Shown: positions 24,992 through 34,785, numbered from the stretch's first letter. The stretch: 64,000 bases of DNA from Pseudalkalibacillus hwajinpoensis (GCF_015234585.1 NZ_JADFCM010000008.1:124001-188000); one strand, 5' to 3'. A program made the numbers and translations. Notes: a model not told the origin generated them from the letters alone.

Positions 24992-27418
24992 ATGATTGAA
25001 ATGTCAGGAGAATATAATTGGTGGATCGTCTTACTATCGGTAGTGATCGCCGTCTTCGCTTCATATAGTGCGCTAGATCTCGCAGGTAGAGTTTCCTATT
25101 CGAAAGGGATTCGCAAGTGGGTATGGGTCATAGGTGGGGCAGGCGCAATGGGAATTGGAATATGGTCGATGCATTTTATCGGCATGCTTGCTTTTTCAAT
25201 GTCGATGCCAATGACCTATGATGTTCCACTCGTTGCTCTGTCTATTTGCGCGTCCTTCCTTGGATCTTTTATTGCTCTTGTCGCAGTTGGAGGAAAGGAA
25301 CTAACGATTAAAAGGTTAGGTGTTGGAACGGTCTTTATGTCTGGAGCTATTATTGCTATGCATTATATAGGTATGGAAGCAATGGAGAACGTCACTATCG
25401 TTTACAATCCATGGCTACTCATTCTTTCAACCCTTATCGCAATAGGTGCTTCATTTACAGCGTTAAAATTAGCTTTTACCCTTTCTAGACCAAAAAAATA
25501 TCGTCACTTAATTTTACTAAAGTTAGGCAGCGCAAGTATTATGGGAATTGCCATTGCAGGGATGCATTATGTTGGACTAGAAGCCGCGACCTTCTATATG
25601 GCCATGGCGCATCATCAACCCCTTCTAGAGGGGCTAGATACATCCGCTCTTTCCATTGCTATTGCCGTAGGTACGTTGTGCGTTCAAACGATCTTAATTT
25701 TTGGTGTTGTGACTGAACGAAAATTGATTAAACAGTCAATTGAGATGAAGGGGAATGACTATCGTTTACGGTCACTGCTGACATATAGCATTGATGCGAT
25801 CCTCACTTTGACAGTAGATGGGAAAATTCGTTCGCTCAATCCTGCAGGTGAAAAACTATTTCGGGTAAAAAAAGATGAATTAAGCCATGTAAATCCAATG
25901 GATTTTTTCGAAATTGAAGAATTAGAGAGAGTGAGTCACTATTTTCTTTCGGTGCATGAAACGAGGCAGGCTGTCAGTTTCAATACAAAGGTCTTTACGT
26001 TTGACGGAGAAGTTAACGATTTAAATGTGACGTTTGTTCCCATTTATTTAAATGATCGTCTTGATCGAATCTACGCCATTACAAAAGATATAACGAAGCA
26101 AAGAAAAGCAGAGCAAAAAACACATCAGATGGCATATTTTGATGCCTTAACGTCATTACCAAATCGTCGTTCATTTGTTGAATACCTAGAGAACTGCCTT
26201 AGGAAAGTAGATGGACCAGCAGATCTTGCTGTTATGATGCTGGATCTTGATCGTTTTAAAGTTATTAATGATGCTCTTGGTCATAATGCAGGTGATCTTT
26301 TTCTTTGTGCAGTATCCGAGCGTCTGCAAAAATGCGTGGACCCATATGGTTTTCTCGCGCGCCTTGGAGGGGATGAATTCGTAATTGTACTCGATGGATT
26401 TAAACATATCTATCCTGATGAGCTTGCAAATCAGATTATTGAAGCATTTGAAAAGCCGTTTCAGGTTAGCTCTCACGAACTGTCCACTTCGGCAAGTATC
26501 GGCATAGCAGCTTCACCTGGGGACGGCACAAACGTTGAATCATTGATGAAGCATGCCGATATTGCGATGTATTCCGCAAAAGGCCGGAATCGCAAGAAAT
26601 ACCAATTCTATTCAACATCCATGGGACAAAAAAGTGAATTGAGATTAATAGAAGAAAGTTCGCTTCGAACAGGTCTGATCAACAAGGAATTCATTTTACA
26701 TTATCAACCCCAGGTGAAATGTACGGATGGTTCACTTTCAGGTGTCGAAGCTCTCGTTCGCTGGAAATCTGGAAATGGAGAACTACGATTTCCGGGCGAA
26801 TTCATCTCACTGGCGGAAGAGACGGGACTTATCGTCGAACTTGGTCGTCAAGTGCTTGATATGGCTTGTGAACAGGCGAAGAAATGGTGTGAGAGCGGTT
26901 ATCCGCTTCGTGTTTCAGTTAATCTTTCTGCCAAGCAATTTCAAAGTGATGAACTAATTACCACGATTAAAGAAACGCTACACAAGTATTCTCTCGATCC
27001 AGCGTTGTTAGAGCTTGAAGTAACAGAGAGTATGACAATGGAAAACTCCACGCGCTCGTCGTGGATGATCACATCCCTTCGCGACCTTGGAGTGAGTATC
27101 TCAATAGATGATTTTGGCACAGGTCATAGTTCGTTAAGCTATCTTAAAGATTTTTCGATCAATCAAGTAAAAATCGATAAGTCCTTTATTGATGAGCTAA
27201 CGCAAAATGTGAAGTCTGACCAGATTACGAGTGCGATTATTGCTATGAGCAAGCAATTAAAACTGCACGTCATTGCAGAAGGTGTAGAAACGATTGAACA
27301 AGCTGATTTTCTATCCGCAAAAGGCTGTGATAGTATTCAGGGCTATTACTACAGCAAGCCGGTTCCACCTCAACTAATTGAAGATACCTATTTGAACTTG
27401 GCACCATCACCAGCTTAA
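24992..27418 (+). CDS. MHYT-PAS-GGDEF-EAL cyclic-di-GMP turnover protein
   Basis: An 808-residue membrane protein. The N-terminal MHYT sensor has seven membrane segments with the repeats MHFIGML, MHYIGMEA and MHYVGLEAA, proposed to bind a metal and sense diatomic gases. A PAS domain (about 262-375) follows, then GGDEF at about 458-462 (RLGGDEFVIVL) and EAL at 586-588 (VEALVRW), with DDFGTG and IAEGVET intact. Both cyclase and phosphodiesterase motifs look complete, so it may make or break c-di-GMP. The domain order equals Bacillus subtilis DgcW (YkoW). GGAGGCAAAACACT precedes the ATG. Monocistronic. Confidence 0.95.
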   Translation: MIEMSGEYNWWIVLLSVVIAVFASYSALDLAGRVSYSKGIRKWVWVIGGAGAMGIGIWSMHFIGMLAFSMSMPMTYDVPLVALSICASFLGSFIALVAVGGKELTIKRLGVGTVFMSGAIIAMHYIGMEAMENVTIVYNPWLLILSTLIAIGASFTALKLAFTLSRPKKYRHLILLKLGSASIMGIAIAGMHYVGLEAATFYMAMAHHQPLLEGLDTSALSIAIAVGTLCVQTILIFGVVTERKLIKQSIEMKGNDYRLRSLLTYSIDAILTLTVDGKIRSLNPAGEKLFRVKKDELSHVNPMDFFEIEELERVSHYFLSVHETRQAVSFNTKVFTFDGEVNDLNVTFVPIYLNDRLDRIYAITKDITKQRKAEQKTHQMAYFDALTSLPNRRSFVEYLENCLRKVDGPADLAVMMLDLDRFKVINDALGHNAGDLFLCAVSERLQKCVDPYGFLARLGGDEFVIVLDGFKHIYPDELANQIIEAFEKPFQVSSHELSTSASIGIAASPGDGTNVESLMKHADIAMYSAKGRNRKKYQFYSTSMGQKSELRLIEESSLRTGLINKEFILHYQPQVKCTDGSLSGVEALVRWKSGNGELRFPGEFISLAEETGLIVELGRQVLDMACEQAKKWCESGYPLRVSVNLSAKQFQSDELITTIKETLHKYSLDPALLELEVTESMTMENSTRSSWMITSLRDLGVSISIDDFGTGHSSLSYLKDFSINQVKIDKSFIDELTQNVKSDQITSAIIAMSKQLKLHVIAEGVETIEQADFLSAKGCDSIQGYYYSKPVPPQLIEDTYLNLAPSPA

Positions 27419-27434
27419 TCGATTTAACGAACAG

Positions 27435-27470
27435 GAAGTTTATCAACAAGTGGATAAACTTCTTTTTATT
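27435..27470 (+). terminator. Terminator of the GGDEF-EAL gene
   Basis: GAAGTTTATC, 8-base loop, GATAAACTTC, then TTTTTATTTT. Confidence 0.85.
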
Positions 27471-27628
27471 TTAGCTTTTACTGTGGATTCTCGATTTTTG
27501 GCTCAGGCGATTGGCATGAATACTGGAGATATGGGCTTTATAATAATGAGGAGTCATCCGAAAATGTTCAGAATGTTTACAGCATGATTTTACAATGATT
27601 GAAGAAGTTTCTTATTCAAGGAAATCAA

Positions 27629-27670
27629 CATAAAAACAAAGACTGCCAATTGGCAGTCTTTGTTTTTATG
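27629..27670. terminator. 42-base perfect palindrome acting as terminator
   Basis: CATAAAAACAAAGACTGCCAA is followed directly by its exact complement, a perfect 21-bp inverted repeat without a loop. The stop codon of the minus-strand STAS gene lies inside it. The T-rich arms suit termination on both strands. Confidence 0.85.
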
Positions 27671-28508
27671 TTTTGATTAAACTATATCCGATCCAGTGCA
27701 AAGCCTGTTGAAGATTTGATTTTACAACAATTTGGTCAAAGTCACTTGAAGCTTGAACCGCTTTTATAGCGAGATCTGGCCGAATCCCTGTTACGATCAT
27801 TTGGACACCGACGAGCTTAAGAGAGTCTCCTATTTTAAGAAGATTCGTCGCACTTTGGCTGTGAATCTTAACTAGACCTGATAAATCGAAAATGAGGTAA
27901 TCAAGGTTGTTCTTTGCACTCTCAGCGAGAGCGCGTTCCATTAATCGCTCTGTCCGAACTTCATTAACGTCTCCGATGATCGGAAGAATGGCTACTTCGT
28001 CGGAAATGGGAACGATGGGCACAGAAAGTGATTCGATTTCCGTATTCGCTCTTTCTAATTCAAGGACATTTCCAAGAAGGTTGGCCATCGCTTTAAATAA
28101 ATCAACGTGATCTTGGGTGTAGTGAAATGGTTTAAGATCAAGACCACATAAAGTACCGTAGTTATCTCCGTTTCTATAATAAATGGGCACCCCAATTAAT
28201 GAGCCACCACCGAGATCTTTGGTTACTTCCATATCTTTGGTTGAATCATGAGTTGCTAAATCATCAATAATAAGGGGTTCACGACCGCCTTTCACGATGA
28301 ATTGTCAGTAGGAATCTCGATATAAGGTTTCAAAACCTGACTCCAGAATAATTTCATCACGGTTGAATGAGGAAATAATGTCAACATCAGTCTTATCGTT
28401 TTTGGCTACAAAAAATGTATTTACGCCAACGAATTTACTCATAACCTCTAAGACATCTTGAGATGCATCTTCTATTGAAGTATAGGTAGGGATATTAGAA
28501 TGAATCAT
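27666..28508 (-). pseudogene. GAF-STAS (RsbR-like) gene interrupted by an in-frame TGA
   Basis: Two adjacent frames in the same phase form one protein of about 280 residues: a GAF domain (about 10-150), then a STAS domain with VPIVPISDEVAILPIIGDV and YLIFDLSGLVKIHSQSATN, as in the RsbR family of stressosome proteins. The break is a single TGA at 28305-28307 in the GAF domain (YRDSY-stop-QFIVKGG). In related GAF domains the motif usually reads DSYC, so a TGC/TGT to TGA change is the simplest explanation. It could be a pseudogene, a sequencing error, or leaky readthrough, since the next base is C. Start ATG 28508 follows AAAAGAGGTG. Confidence 0.8.
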
Positions 28509-28885
28509 TTCATACACCTCTTTTCTCATTCATCTAAAAAATCTTATATATCTATACTAACTTAACATGAAGCTGATAGATAGAAAAAATACTATGAAAT
28601 ATGATTGTAAGTTGAAAGATTACATTCGATAGAGGTGAAAGAATAGAAGATATGAAATAAATTTTCATTCATTTCACAATTTCTGGATTAGATTTTGATG
28701 ATTAGGGTATCAGTAAAATTGGGACATGGAAATTGCAGAAAAAACACGACATCTAAGTAGATGGAAACAAAATGCGTATTGTCTTATTCTCCTATTAAAT
28801 GGTTTTATCAATAAAGGTAAAGCGTTTAGTTTTCTAGAAGGATAGGGACTTTTACATAGTAAATATTAGTACGAGAGGTGAGTTA
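28509..28885. other. Intergenic region upstream of the STAS gene and the BCCT transporter
   Basis: AT-rich spacer holding the divergent promoters of the GAF-STAS gene (minus) and the BCCT transporter (plus). A GGGTAT at 28705-28710 with GGATTA 14 bases upstream resembles a weak sigma-B promoter. No coding frame, RNA gene or repeat was recognised. Confidence 0.4.
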
Positions 28886-30403
28886 ATGAAAAATGCTACA
28901 CTAGTTTTTTGGTATAGTCTTATTGTCTGTTTGCTCGTTGTTTTATGGGGAGCTATTTGGCCGGAGCATTTACAGGAAGTAACATCTACGGCAACCACAT
29001 ACATATCTAGTCGATTTGGGTGGTACTATCTGCTAATTATTGTGGCTATTCTAATCTTCTGTATTTATTTGATTTTCTCTAGATTTAAAGATATTAAGCT
29101 CGGTGGAAAAGACGACAAGCCAGAATTCAGCCTGCCAACGTGGTTTGCTATGTTGTTTAGCGCTGGAATGGGAATGGGGATGGTGTTTTGGACAACTGCA
29201 GAACCAATTTCTCACGCCTTCAAAAGCAGCCCGAGTGGTGAATTAGGAACAGAAAGAGCCATTGAGGAATCTCTACAGTTTTCTTTTTTTCACTGGGGTG
29301 TACACGCATGGGCTGTCTACGCGCTCGTTGCTCTCGTGCTAGCATATTTTAAGTTTCATAAAGGATATCCTGGATTAATTAGCGCTACGCTAACCCCTTT
29401 GTTTGGAGAAAAGAGGATGCAGGGGACGCTTGGGTACATGATCGATACTCTTGCTGTTGTCGCTACAGTGGTAGGAGTTGCAGCTACCCTAGGCTTCGGG
29501 TCTGCACAAATTAATCAGGGTCTTAAATTTTTATTTAACACACCAGCAAACTTCTCTGTACAGCTGCTGATTCTTGTTATTTCAACAGCGTTGTTTATTG
29601 CCTCCGCATGGTCAGGATTAAAAAGAGGGATTAAGTATTTAAGTAACATTAATATGCTTCTAGGATTTGCCCTTATGATTCTCCTCCTAATTGTAGGACC
29701 AACGCTTTACATTATGAACATGTTTACGGGTTCTTTAGGCGGTTATATCTCAAACTTTTTTGATATGAGTTTCCACATTGAGCCGATTAACAATGATCAA
29801 CGCTTATGGGTCGATAGCTGGACGATTTTCTACTGGGCCTGGTGGATTTCTTGGTCTCCATTTGTTGGGATTTTTATTGCGAGAATTTCAAGAGGTCGAA
29901 CAATAAAAGAGTTTATGCTTGGGGTTTTATTTGTTCCATCTATTGTCTGTTTCATTTTCTTTGCGGTGTTTGGTGTCTCGGCACTAGATCTTCAGCAGAG
30001 TGGAATTGCAACGATTTCGGATTATTCGATTGAGACAGCCACATTTGCGGTTTTACAAGAGTATCCTCTTGGGACCTTGATGTCCTTTATCACGATTTTC
30101 GTCATCGCTATCTTCTTCATTACATCAGCAGATTCAGCAACGTTTGTGTTAGGTATGCTGAGTACGACGGGGTCATTAAACCCATCTGCGATGATTAAGA
30201 TTGTCTGGGGCTTAACGCTTTCCGGTATGGCTGCCATTATTGTGTACTTCGGTGGAACGCAAGGACTACAAAATATGCTGATTCTTGCGGCATTGCCATT
30301 TTCAATCGTTGTCCTCCTTATGGGGTATTCCTTCTTTAAAGCAGCAAGCAAGGAAGTATTATCAAAGAGAAAACGAGAAAAGATGCAGCAAAAAGCAGTG
30401 TAA
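28886..30403 (+). CDS. opuD: BCCT-family glycine betaine transporter (OpuD-like)
   Basis: A 505-residue transporter with 12 membrane segments. The BCCT signatures are all present: FSAGMGMGMVFWTTAEPISH, then the Trp-rich segment WTIFYWAWWISWSPFVGIFI with ARISRGRTIKEF after it, and FFITSADSATFVLG. The GMGMG form of the glycine-rich segment marks sodium-coupled betaine carriers such as OpuD/BetL. It would import glycine betaine (perhaps choline or DMSP) for osmoprotection, which fits a salt-exposed life. GAGAGGTGAGTTA precedes the ATG. A strong terminator follows. Confidence 0.93.
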   Translation: MKNATLVFWYSLIVCLLVVLWGAIWPEHLQEVTSTATTYISSRFGWYYLLIIVAILIFCIYLIFSRFKDIKLGGKDDKPEFSLPTWFAMLFSAGMGMGMVFWTTAEPISHAFKSSPSGELGTERAIEESLQFSFFHWGVHAWAVYALVALVLAYFKFHKGYPGLISATLTPLFGEKRMQGTLGYMIDTLAVVATVVGVAATLGFGSAQINQGLKFLFNTPANFSVQLLILVISTALFIASAWSGLKRGIKYLSNINMLLGFALMILLLIVGPTLYIMNMFTGSLGGYISNFFDMSFHIEPINNDQRLWVDSWTIFYWAWWISWSPFVGIFIARISRGRTIKEFMLGVLFVPSIVCFIFFAVFGVSALDLQQSGIATISDYSIETATFAVLQEYPLGTLMSFITIFVIAIFFITSADSATFVLGMLSTTGSLNPSAMIKIVWGLTLSGMAAIIVYFGGTQGLQNMLILAALPFSIVVLLMGYSFFKAASKEVLSKRKREKMQQKAV

Positions 30404-30413
30404 TTTGTTGAAG

Positions 30414-30450
30414 AGCTGTGTACCTGATGAATGGTACACAGCTTTTTTTG
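30414..30450 (+). terminator. Terminator of the BCCT transporter gene
   Basis: AGCTGTGTACC, 8-base loop, GGTACACAGCT followed by seven T. Confidence 0.93.
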
Positions 30451-30525
30451 CAGGAATAAAGCTATTGGATCGGGAATTAATGATCACAGTAAGTCTTATC
30501 GTTCGTATGGAAAGGAAGAGACAAC

Positions 30526-31224
30526 GTGAAGCAAATTATAGCCATGGGAGGCGGTGGGTTTTCGATGGAACAGGATAACCCACTCTTAGATACATACATT
30601 CTTAATCAAGCAAAGTGTACGAAACCTAAGATATGTTTTATACCAACCGCAAGCGGTGATGCGGAAGGATACATAGCGAAATTCTATGCCTTCTTTGAAA
30701 ATCAGCTCTGTATTCCTTCTCATTTGTCTCTATTTAAGCCGCGTGAAAATATTGAAAAGTTTCTATTAAATCAAGACATAATATACGTTGGTGGTGGAAA
30801 TACCAAGAACCTAATGGTGCTCTGGAAAGAATGGGGCTTAGATCATATATTGAAGAAAGCCTGGAAGAAAGGCATCATTTTAGCTGGAATTAGTGCAGGG
30901 GCAATCTGTTGGTTTGAAGAAGGACTCACGGATTCGTATGGAGATAAGCTCGAGTCACTGAAGTGTCTTGGGTTTCTAAAGGGGAGTTGCTGTCCCCACT
31001 TTGATGGAGAAGAAGAACGAAAACCTGCCTATCATCAAATGATTGATAATGCGCAAATGCAACCAGGAATCGCCCTTGATGATGGAGTAGCCGCTCATTT
31101 TTTTGACCAATCGCTTAAAGTAGCTATTAGTTCAAGAAAAGAAGCGAGTGCATATAAGGTTAATAAAAATGAGTCCATTGAAGAAAAGATTGAAACCCTC
31201 TACCTTGGTGCAGATCGGTCATGA
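30526..31224 (+). CDS. Peptidase E-like (family S51) serine peptidase
   Basis: A 232-residue protein of the class I glutamine amidotransferase fold, S51 branch. The nucleophile elbow is GISAGAICWF (Ser in GxSAGA), with IIYVGGGNTKNLM before it and HFDGEEERKPAYHQMI after it. These are marks of aspartyl dipeptidase/YgaJ-type proteins, which cleave Asp-X dipeptides or related small peptides. The GTG 30526 start has GGAAGAGACAAC upstream. Single gene, cytoplasmic. Confidence 0.88.
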   Translation: MKQIIAMGGGGFSMEQDNPLLDTYILNQAKCTKPKICFIPTASGDAEGYIAKFYAFFENQLCIPSHLSLFKPRENIEKFLLNQDIIYVGGGNTKNLMVLWKEWGLDHILKKAWKKGIILAGISAGAICWFEEGLTDSYGDKLESLKCLGFLKGSCCPHFDGEEERKPAYHQMIDNAQMQPGIALDDGVAAHFFDQSLKVAISSRKEASAYKVNKNESIEEKIETLYLGADRS

Positions 31225-31243
31225 TGAGAAAAGGCGATTGTAC

Positions 31244-31286
31244 TTAGAAAAGCCGCATCTCACGGATAGAGGTGCGGCTTTTCTGG
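31244..31286. terminator. Bidirectional terminator, S51 peptidase / RsbR-like gene
   Basis: AGAAAAGCCGCA and TGCGGCTTTTCT form a 12-bp stem closing a loop with a further short pairing; T- and A-rich flanks lie between convergent genes. Confidence 0.85.
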
Positions 31287-31305
31287 ATTGTTTACAGGCT
31301 GGAGG

Positions 31306-32127
31306 TTAACGCTCCAACATTCCTAGTGACTTTAATGCCCCTTCTAGGTTCTGCTCGATAGTCAGAGATTGCAAATCAAGTCCTAGTGATACTACACCTA
31401 TAGCAACATCAGAACTTACACCTGTCACAATAATTTCAACACCCATCACTTCGAGAGAATCAACGATTTTAAAGAGATGCTGGGTCATCATCGTATCAAG
31501 TGTGGCTACGCCTGATAAATCAAGAATCAGCGAGCGGATTTTCTTCGCACTTGATTCCATTAACGTGCGTTCAAGAATGAGATTCGCGCGTTGTTCATCA
31601 ATTTCACCAATGATCGGGCAAATGGCTACGTTAGAGGAGATTTTAATGATTGGGACAGTTAGTGCATCATCTTGAATATACTGTTTCTGAAGGCTACGAG
31701 TTTTTTTATCAAGGTAGCTTTCGGTAAAAAGGTTAATCGAATGATCGATCAAGGGATCTATTAATTTCGATATAGTAATAACATCAGACACTGTCAAAGA
31801 AAATGTATGTTGGTGATCTTCCATGTAAGTCAGTAAGGACTTTTTCATTGCTGTCATGCTCATTAAAATTGTATCTAAATAAGCAGGGAAGTTTTCTTCC
31901 TCTTCAAATCTTTGGAGATCTTCAGATGGATAAGAAATTTCTCCTGCTTCAATGGACTCACCTAGAGAAACTAGAATGCGTTCAGTGAAAGTATAAGAGT
32001 TGCCTGGTAGGCTCCGTAATTGAGTGTTCATATCAATTAAATGTCTAGTGTTGGCTGTGATATCATCTATGTTTTGTAATATAGATTGTCCTAAGCGATG
32101 GATAGAGTGAGAATATTGTTCGGACAT
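31306..32127 (-). CDS. RsbR-family STAS stress regulator
   Basis: A 273-residue protein: an all-helical N-terminal sensor-type domain (about 1-150) and a C-terminal STAS domain with VPIIKISSNVAICPIIGEI, LILDLSGVATLDTMMTQHLF and ITGVSSDVAIGVV-like strands. The Thr in ATLDTMM corresponds to the region phosphorylated by RsbT in RsbR proteins. Members build the stressosome that starts the sigma-B response. It is the second STAS gene within 4 kb, next to the broken GAF-STAS gene. GAAGGGAGTTTCT precedes the ATG. Rsb partners RsbS and RsbT are not in the window. Confidence 0.87.
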   Translation of the reverse strand: MSEQYSHSIHRLGQSILQNIDDITANTRHLIDMNTQLRSLPGNSYTFTERILVSLGESIEAGEISYPSEDLQRFEEEENFPAYLDTILMSMTAMKKSLLTYMEDHQHTFSLTVSDVITISKLIDPLIDHSINLFTESYLDKKTRSLQKQYIQDDALTVPIIKISSNVAICPIIGEIDEQRANLILERTLMESSAKKIRSLILDLSGVATLDTMMTQHLFKIVDSLEVMGVEIIVTGVSSDVAIGVVSLGLDLQSLTIEQNLEGALKSLGMLER

Positions 32128-32216
32128 AGAAACTCCCTTCTAGCAATACGGTATACTTGTGGTAAAATAAATTTATTATATGCTTATCTTACTACAATGC
32201 ACTGTTTTGTGAAGAA

Positions 32217-32232
32217 GTATATTACTATATAC
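32217..32232. promoter_or_regulatory. Possible HxlR-type operator
   Basis: GTATAT-TACT-ATATAC, a perfect 6-bp inverted repeat directly before the ribosome site of the HxlR gene. An autoregulatory site is plausible by position only. Confidence 0.45.
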
Positions 32233-32251
32233 CTGGAGGTGCAGGGTTAAG

Positions 32252-32581
32252 TTGAACAGGTCTGTAGAAGATATGAAAACGACGCTTGATGTTGTCTGTG
32301 GGAAGTGGAAAGCTGTTTTGCTGCTAGAATTAGTGGAGAAGCCTCTTCGGTTTAGCGAGATCAAAAAGGTGATTCCGCGCATACCTCATCAAACGCTTAT
32401 TAAACATTTGAAAGAACTTGAAGTGGATGGGTTAGTGAATCGTGAGGAATCAGATGATATCCCACCCAAAGTTGAATACTCATTGACGTCTTATGGCTAT
32501 GAACTTGAACCACTGCTTCACGAGATGGAGAAGTGGGGAAAGACCCATCGCACTCGTTCAGAAGAAACGATTGCAAACTAA
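32252..32581 (+). CDS. HxlR-family winged-helix regulator
   Basis: A 109-residue MarR/HxlR-type regulator. VVCGKWKAVLLLELVEKPLRFSEIKKVIPRI-type sequence is diagnostic (the family normally has xxGGKWxxxIL), followed by PHQTLIKHLKELEVDGLVNRE in the recognition part. Only one cysteine is present, Cys16 in VVCGKW, at a position where HypR/YodB-like members carry a redox-sensing cysteine nearby, so thiol stress or quinones are possible signals (inference). TTG 32252 is the likely start, with GGAGGTGCAGGG upstream; ATG 32273 is an alternative. A terminator follows at once. Confidence 0.85.
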   Translation: MNRSVEDMKTTLDVVCGKWKAVLLLELVEKPLRFSEIKKVIPRIPHQTLIKHLKELEVDGLVNREESDDIPPKVEYSLTSYGYELEPLLHEMEKWGKTHRTRSEETIAN

Positions 32582-32615
32582 AAAGGAGTGTGCAGATGCA
32601 CGCTCCTTTTTTTTG
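32581..32615 (+). terminator. Terminator of the HxlR gene
   Basis: AAAAGGAGTGTGC, 4-base loop, GCACGCTCCTTTT followed by more T (eight in a row). The first base is in the stop codon region. Confidence 0.9.
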
Positions 32616-32626
32616 TATCTTATGGC

Positions 32627-34201
32627 TTATCTTGATTCTCTTAATGGAATATCCGGATTTTTATCCTGGAACCATCTTAGCGCAAAGTCATTTTGGAATA
32701 GAAGAACAGGGCGTTTTAGCTGATCATAGACAAGCATATTACGAACGCTATCTACTTTATCTTCCGGGTTATCCGTTTCAATCCAACGTGCATGCTGGTG
32801 AGGCATTGTATCGAACTGAATATCAACATTGTACTCACCTTTCATGCGGTATTCAAAAATCTCAAATTGGAGACGACCGACAACGCCAATAACAATTTCA
32901 TCCCAGTGAGCGGTACGATAAACTTGAATTGCACCTTCTTCAGAAAGCTGTTGCACACCTTTGTAGAAGTGTTTTTGCTTCATCGCTTTTTGGGCACGTA
33001 CTTTCGCAAAGTGCTCAGGTGGGAAGGTTGGTAGAGCTCCGAACGAATAAACGTTTTTAGAGCCTACGAGCGTGTCGCCAATTTGATATGTTCCTGAATC
33101 ATAAAGACCGACAATATCTCCAGGGTACGCTTTTTCAACATTACCTCGGGAGGAGGCAAAGAAAAGCTGACCTTGAGAGAGTTTCAAACTTTTACCTGTG
33201 CGCTCAAGCCATGCTTCCATCCCTTTTTCAAAAGTACCCGATACGATTCGTAAAAACGCAACGCGGTCACGGTGAGCAGGGTTCATGTTCGCCTGGATTT
33301 TAAAGATAAAGCCTGAGAACGTTTCTTCATCTGGCTTCACTTCGCCTTCAGAACTCTCACGAGGAGCTGGGGAAGGAGCAAGTTCAAGAAAGTGATTTAA
33401 GAAAGTTGGAACGCCGAAGCTTGAAATCGCACTTCCGAAAAATACTGGTGTCTGCTTCCCTGATTGCAATGCTTCTTCACTATAAGTTGCACCTGCTTCA
33501 TCAAGTAGCAAGACGTCTTCTTGAAGTTGATTCACAAGATCTTCGCCAGCTTTTTCTTTAAGGACGGGATCATCTAAATCTGAGATTTGGATCGCCTGTT
33601 TATTGTCGCCTTCTGTATCGTAGAATTCAACGGCTTTCTGATGACGATCGTAAACGCCCTGGAACGATTGACCAATACCGATTGGCCAGTTCATAGGGTA
33701 AGACTCGATGCCAAGAACTTCTTCAATTTCTTCAAGTAGTTCTAAAGGTTCACGGCCCTGACGATCCATTTTGTTAATGAACGTGAAGATGGGGATACCA
33801 TGCTCACTAACAACTTTAAAAAGCTTCTTTGTTTGAGACTCAACACCTTTTGCAGCATCAATAATCATTACAACGCTGTCTACGGCTAGGAGCGTACGAT
33901 ACGTATCTTCACTGAAATCTTCGTGTCCTGGTGTATCCAGAATGTTAATCGTATGTCCCTTATAGTTAAAGTTCATCACACTCGATGTAACAGATATACC
34001 ACGCTGTTTCTCGATTTCCATCCAATCTGATGTCGCGTACTTGGATGATTTTCTTGATTTAACTGTTCCTGTTGAACGGATCTGGCCGCCAAGGAACAAA
34101 AGTTTTTCAGTCAAAGTCGTTTTACCAGCATCAGGGTGAGAGATGATCGCAAAGGTCCGTCTCTTCTTTATTTCTTCTTGTAATTCTTTATGGTTACTCA
34201 T
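32627..34201 (-). CDS. prfC: Peptide chain release factor 3
   Basis: A 524-residue translational GTPase of the RF3 class: G1 [19 protein letters not shown]2 region [13 protein letters not shown]3 [15 protein letters not shown]4 FINKMDR. The long RF3-specific C-terminal part includes [20 protein letters not shown] and [16 protein letters not shown]3 recycles RF1/RF2 from the ribosome after termination and helps quality control. Many Bacillus species, including Bacillus subtilis, lack prfC, so its presence is of note. ATG 34201 is chosen (MSNHKELQ); AAAGGA lies about 12 bases upstream, slightly far. Single gene. Confidence 0.95.
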   Translation of the reverse strand: MSNHKELQEEIKKRRTFAIISHPDAGKTTLTEKLLFLGGQIRSTGTVKSRKSSKYATSDWMEIEKQRGISVTSSVMNFNYKGHTINILDTPGHEDFSEDTYRTLLAVDSVVMIIDAAKGVESQTKKLFKVVSEHGIPIFTFINKMDRQGREPLELLEEIEEVLGIESYPMNWPIGIGQSFQGVYDRHQKAVEFYDTEGDNKQAIQISDLDDPVLKEKAGEDLVNQLQEDVLLLDEAGATYSEEALQSGKQTPVFFGSAISSFGVPTFLNHFLELAPSPAPRESSEGEVKPDEETFSGFIFKIQANMNPAHRDRVAFLRIVSGTFEKGMEAWLERTGKSLKLSQGQLFFASSRGNVEKAYPGDIVGLYDSGTYQIGDTLVGSKNVYSFGALPTFPPEHFAKVRAQKAMKQKHFYKGVQQLSEEGAIQVYRTAHWDEIVIGVVGRLQFEIFEYRMKGEYNVDIQFDTMPHQHARWIETDNPEDKVDSVRNMLVYDQLKRPVLLFQNDFALRWFQDKNPDIPLRESR

Positions 34202-34346
34202 TATGTCAATTAGTCCTTTCAATATCACTTCTTATGTAATATAACATATTCTTACGGTTGTTCCTATTGCATGAAGGGTACGAAAATAGTGAGAAAGGAT
34301 TCGGTGAAAATAGATCGAAATGAATAGCGAAAGGGGAATGAGCGAT

Positions 34347-34769
34347 ATGAGTGGATTTGAAGATTATTTAGATGATTTTCTATCAAGCTGGCGGAAGTCT
34401 TCGTTAGATGAAATAAAGTATAAAATAAGCGATACTTATCAGGCGAGAGAAATCTCAAGTCAATCTGAGCTATATGATTTTGGGTATGAGGAATCGATTC
34501 AAGGCTGGGATCAAGCGTTTTCGGCTTTTCAAAAAAACGGAACGAAATGGGTACTAAAGAAGCTCGCTGTTACACCGGTTCGAAGAAATGAAATGCTTGC
34601 AATTATTTTTGCTTCTATTGAGGTAGATGGCAAACAAAGTGAAACTGGGAGTGTCTTTTTTGATACTTTTCGAAAAGGGGTACAAGGGAATTGGAAGCTT
34701 GTGAGAAGTTACATTGAAGCTGGGGTTCCGATTGAACACATCACAGCGTTTCAGACGGAAGAAAAATAG
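34347..34769 (+). CDS. Hypothetical protein, possible SnoaL/NTF2-like fold
   Basis: A 140-residue cytoplasmic protein (FEDYLDDFLSSWRKSSLDEI at the N-terminus, KLAVTPVRRNEMLAIIFASI and SVFFDTFRKGVQGNWKLVRS later). The layout, a helical start with a paired Trp-rich cone-like beta sheet, suggests the NTF2/SnoaL fold, a weak inference. Start is ATG 34347 after GAAAGGGGA; the ATG at 34320 lies upstream of that site. No partner gene is obvious. Confidence 0.65.
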   Translation: MSGFEDYLDDFLSSWRKSSLDEIKYKISDTYQAREISSQSELYDFGYEESIQGWDQAFSAFQKNGTKWVLKKLAVTPVRRNEMLAIIFASIEVDGKQSETGSVFFDTFRKGVQGNWKLVRSYIEAGVPIEHITAFQTEEK

Positions 34770-34785
34770 TTAATACATTTGAAGC

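Noticed and set aside
28305..28307. Selenocysteine at the TGA in the GAF-STAS gene
   Set aside because: No SECIS-like hairpin was recognised and Bacillus usually lacks the machinery; substitution or readthrough is simpler.
28685..28710. Sigma-B promoter for the BCCT transporter (GGATTA-14-GGGTAT)
   Set aside because: The -35 part matches GTTTAA poorly; kept only as a note.
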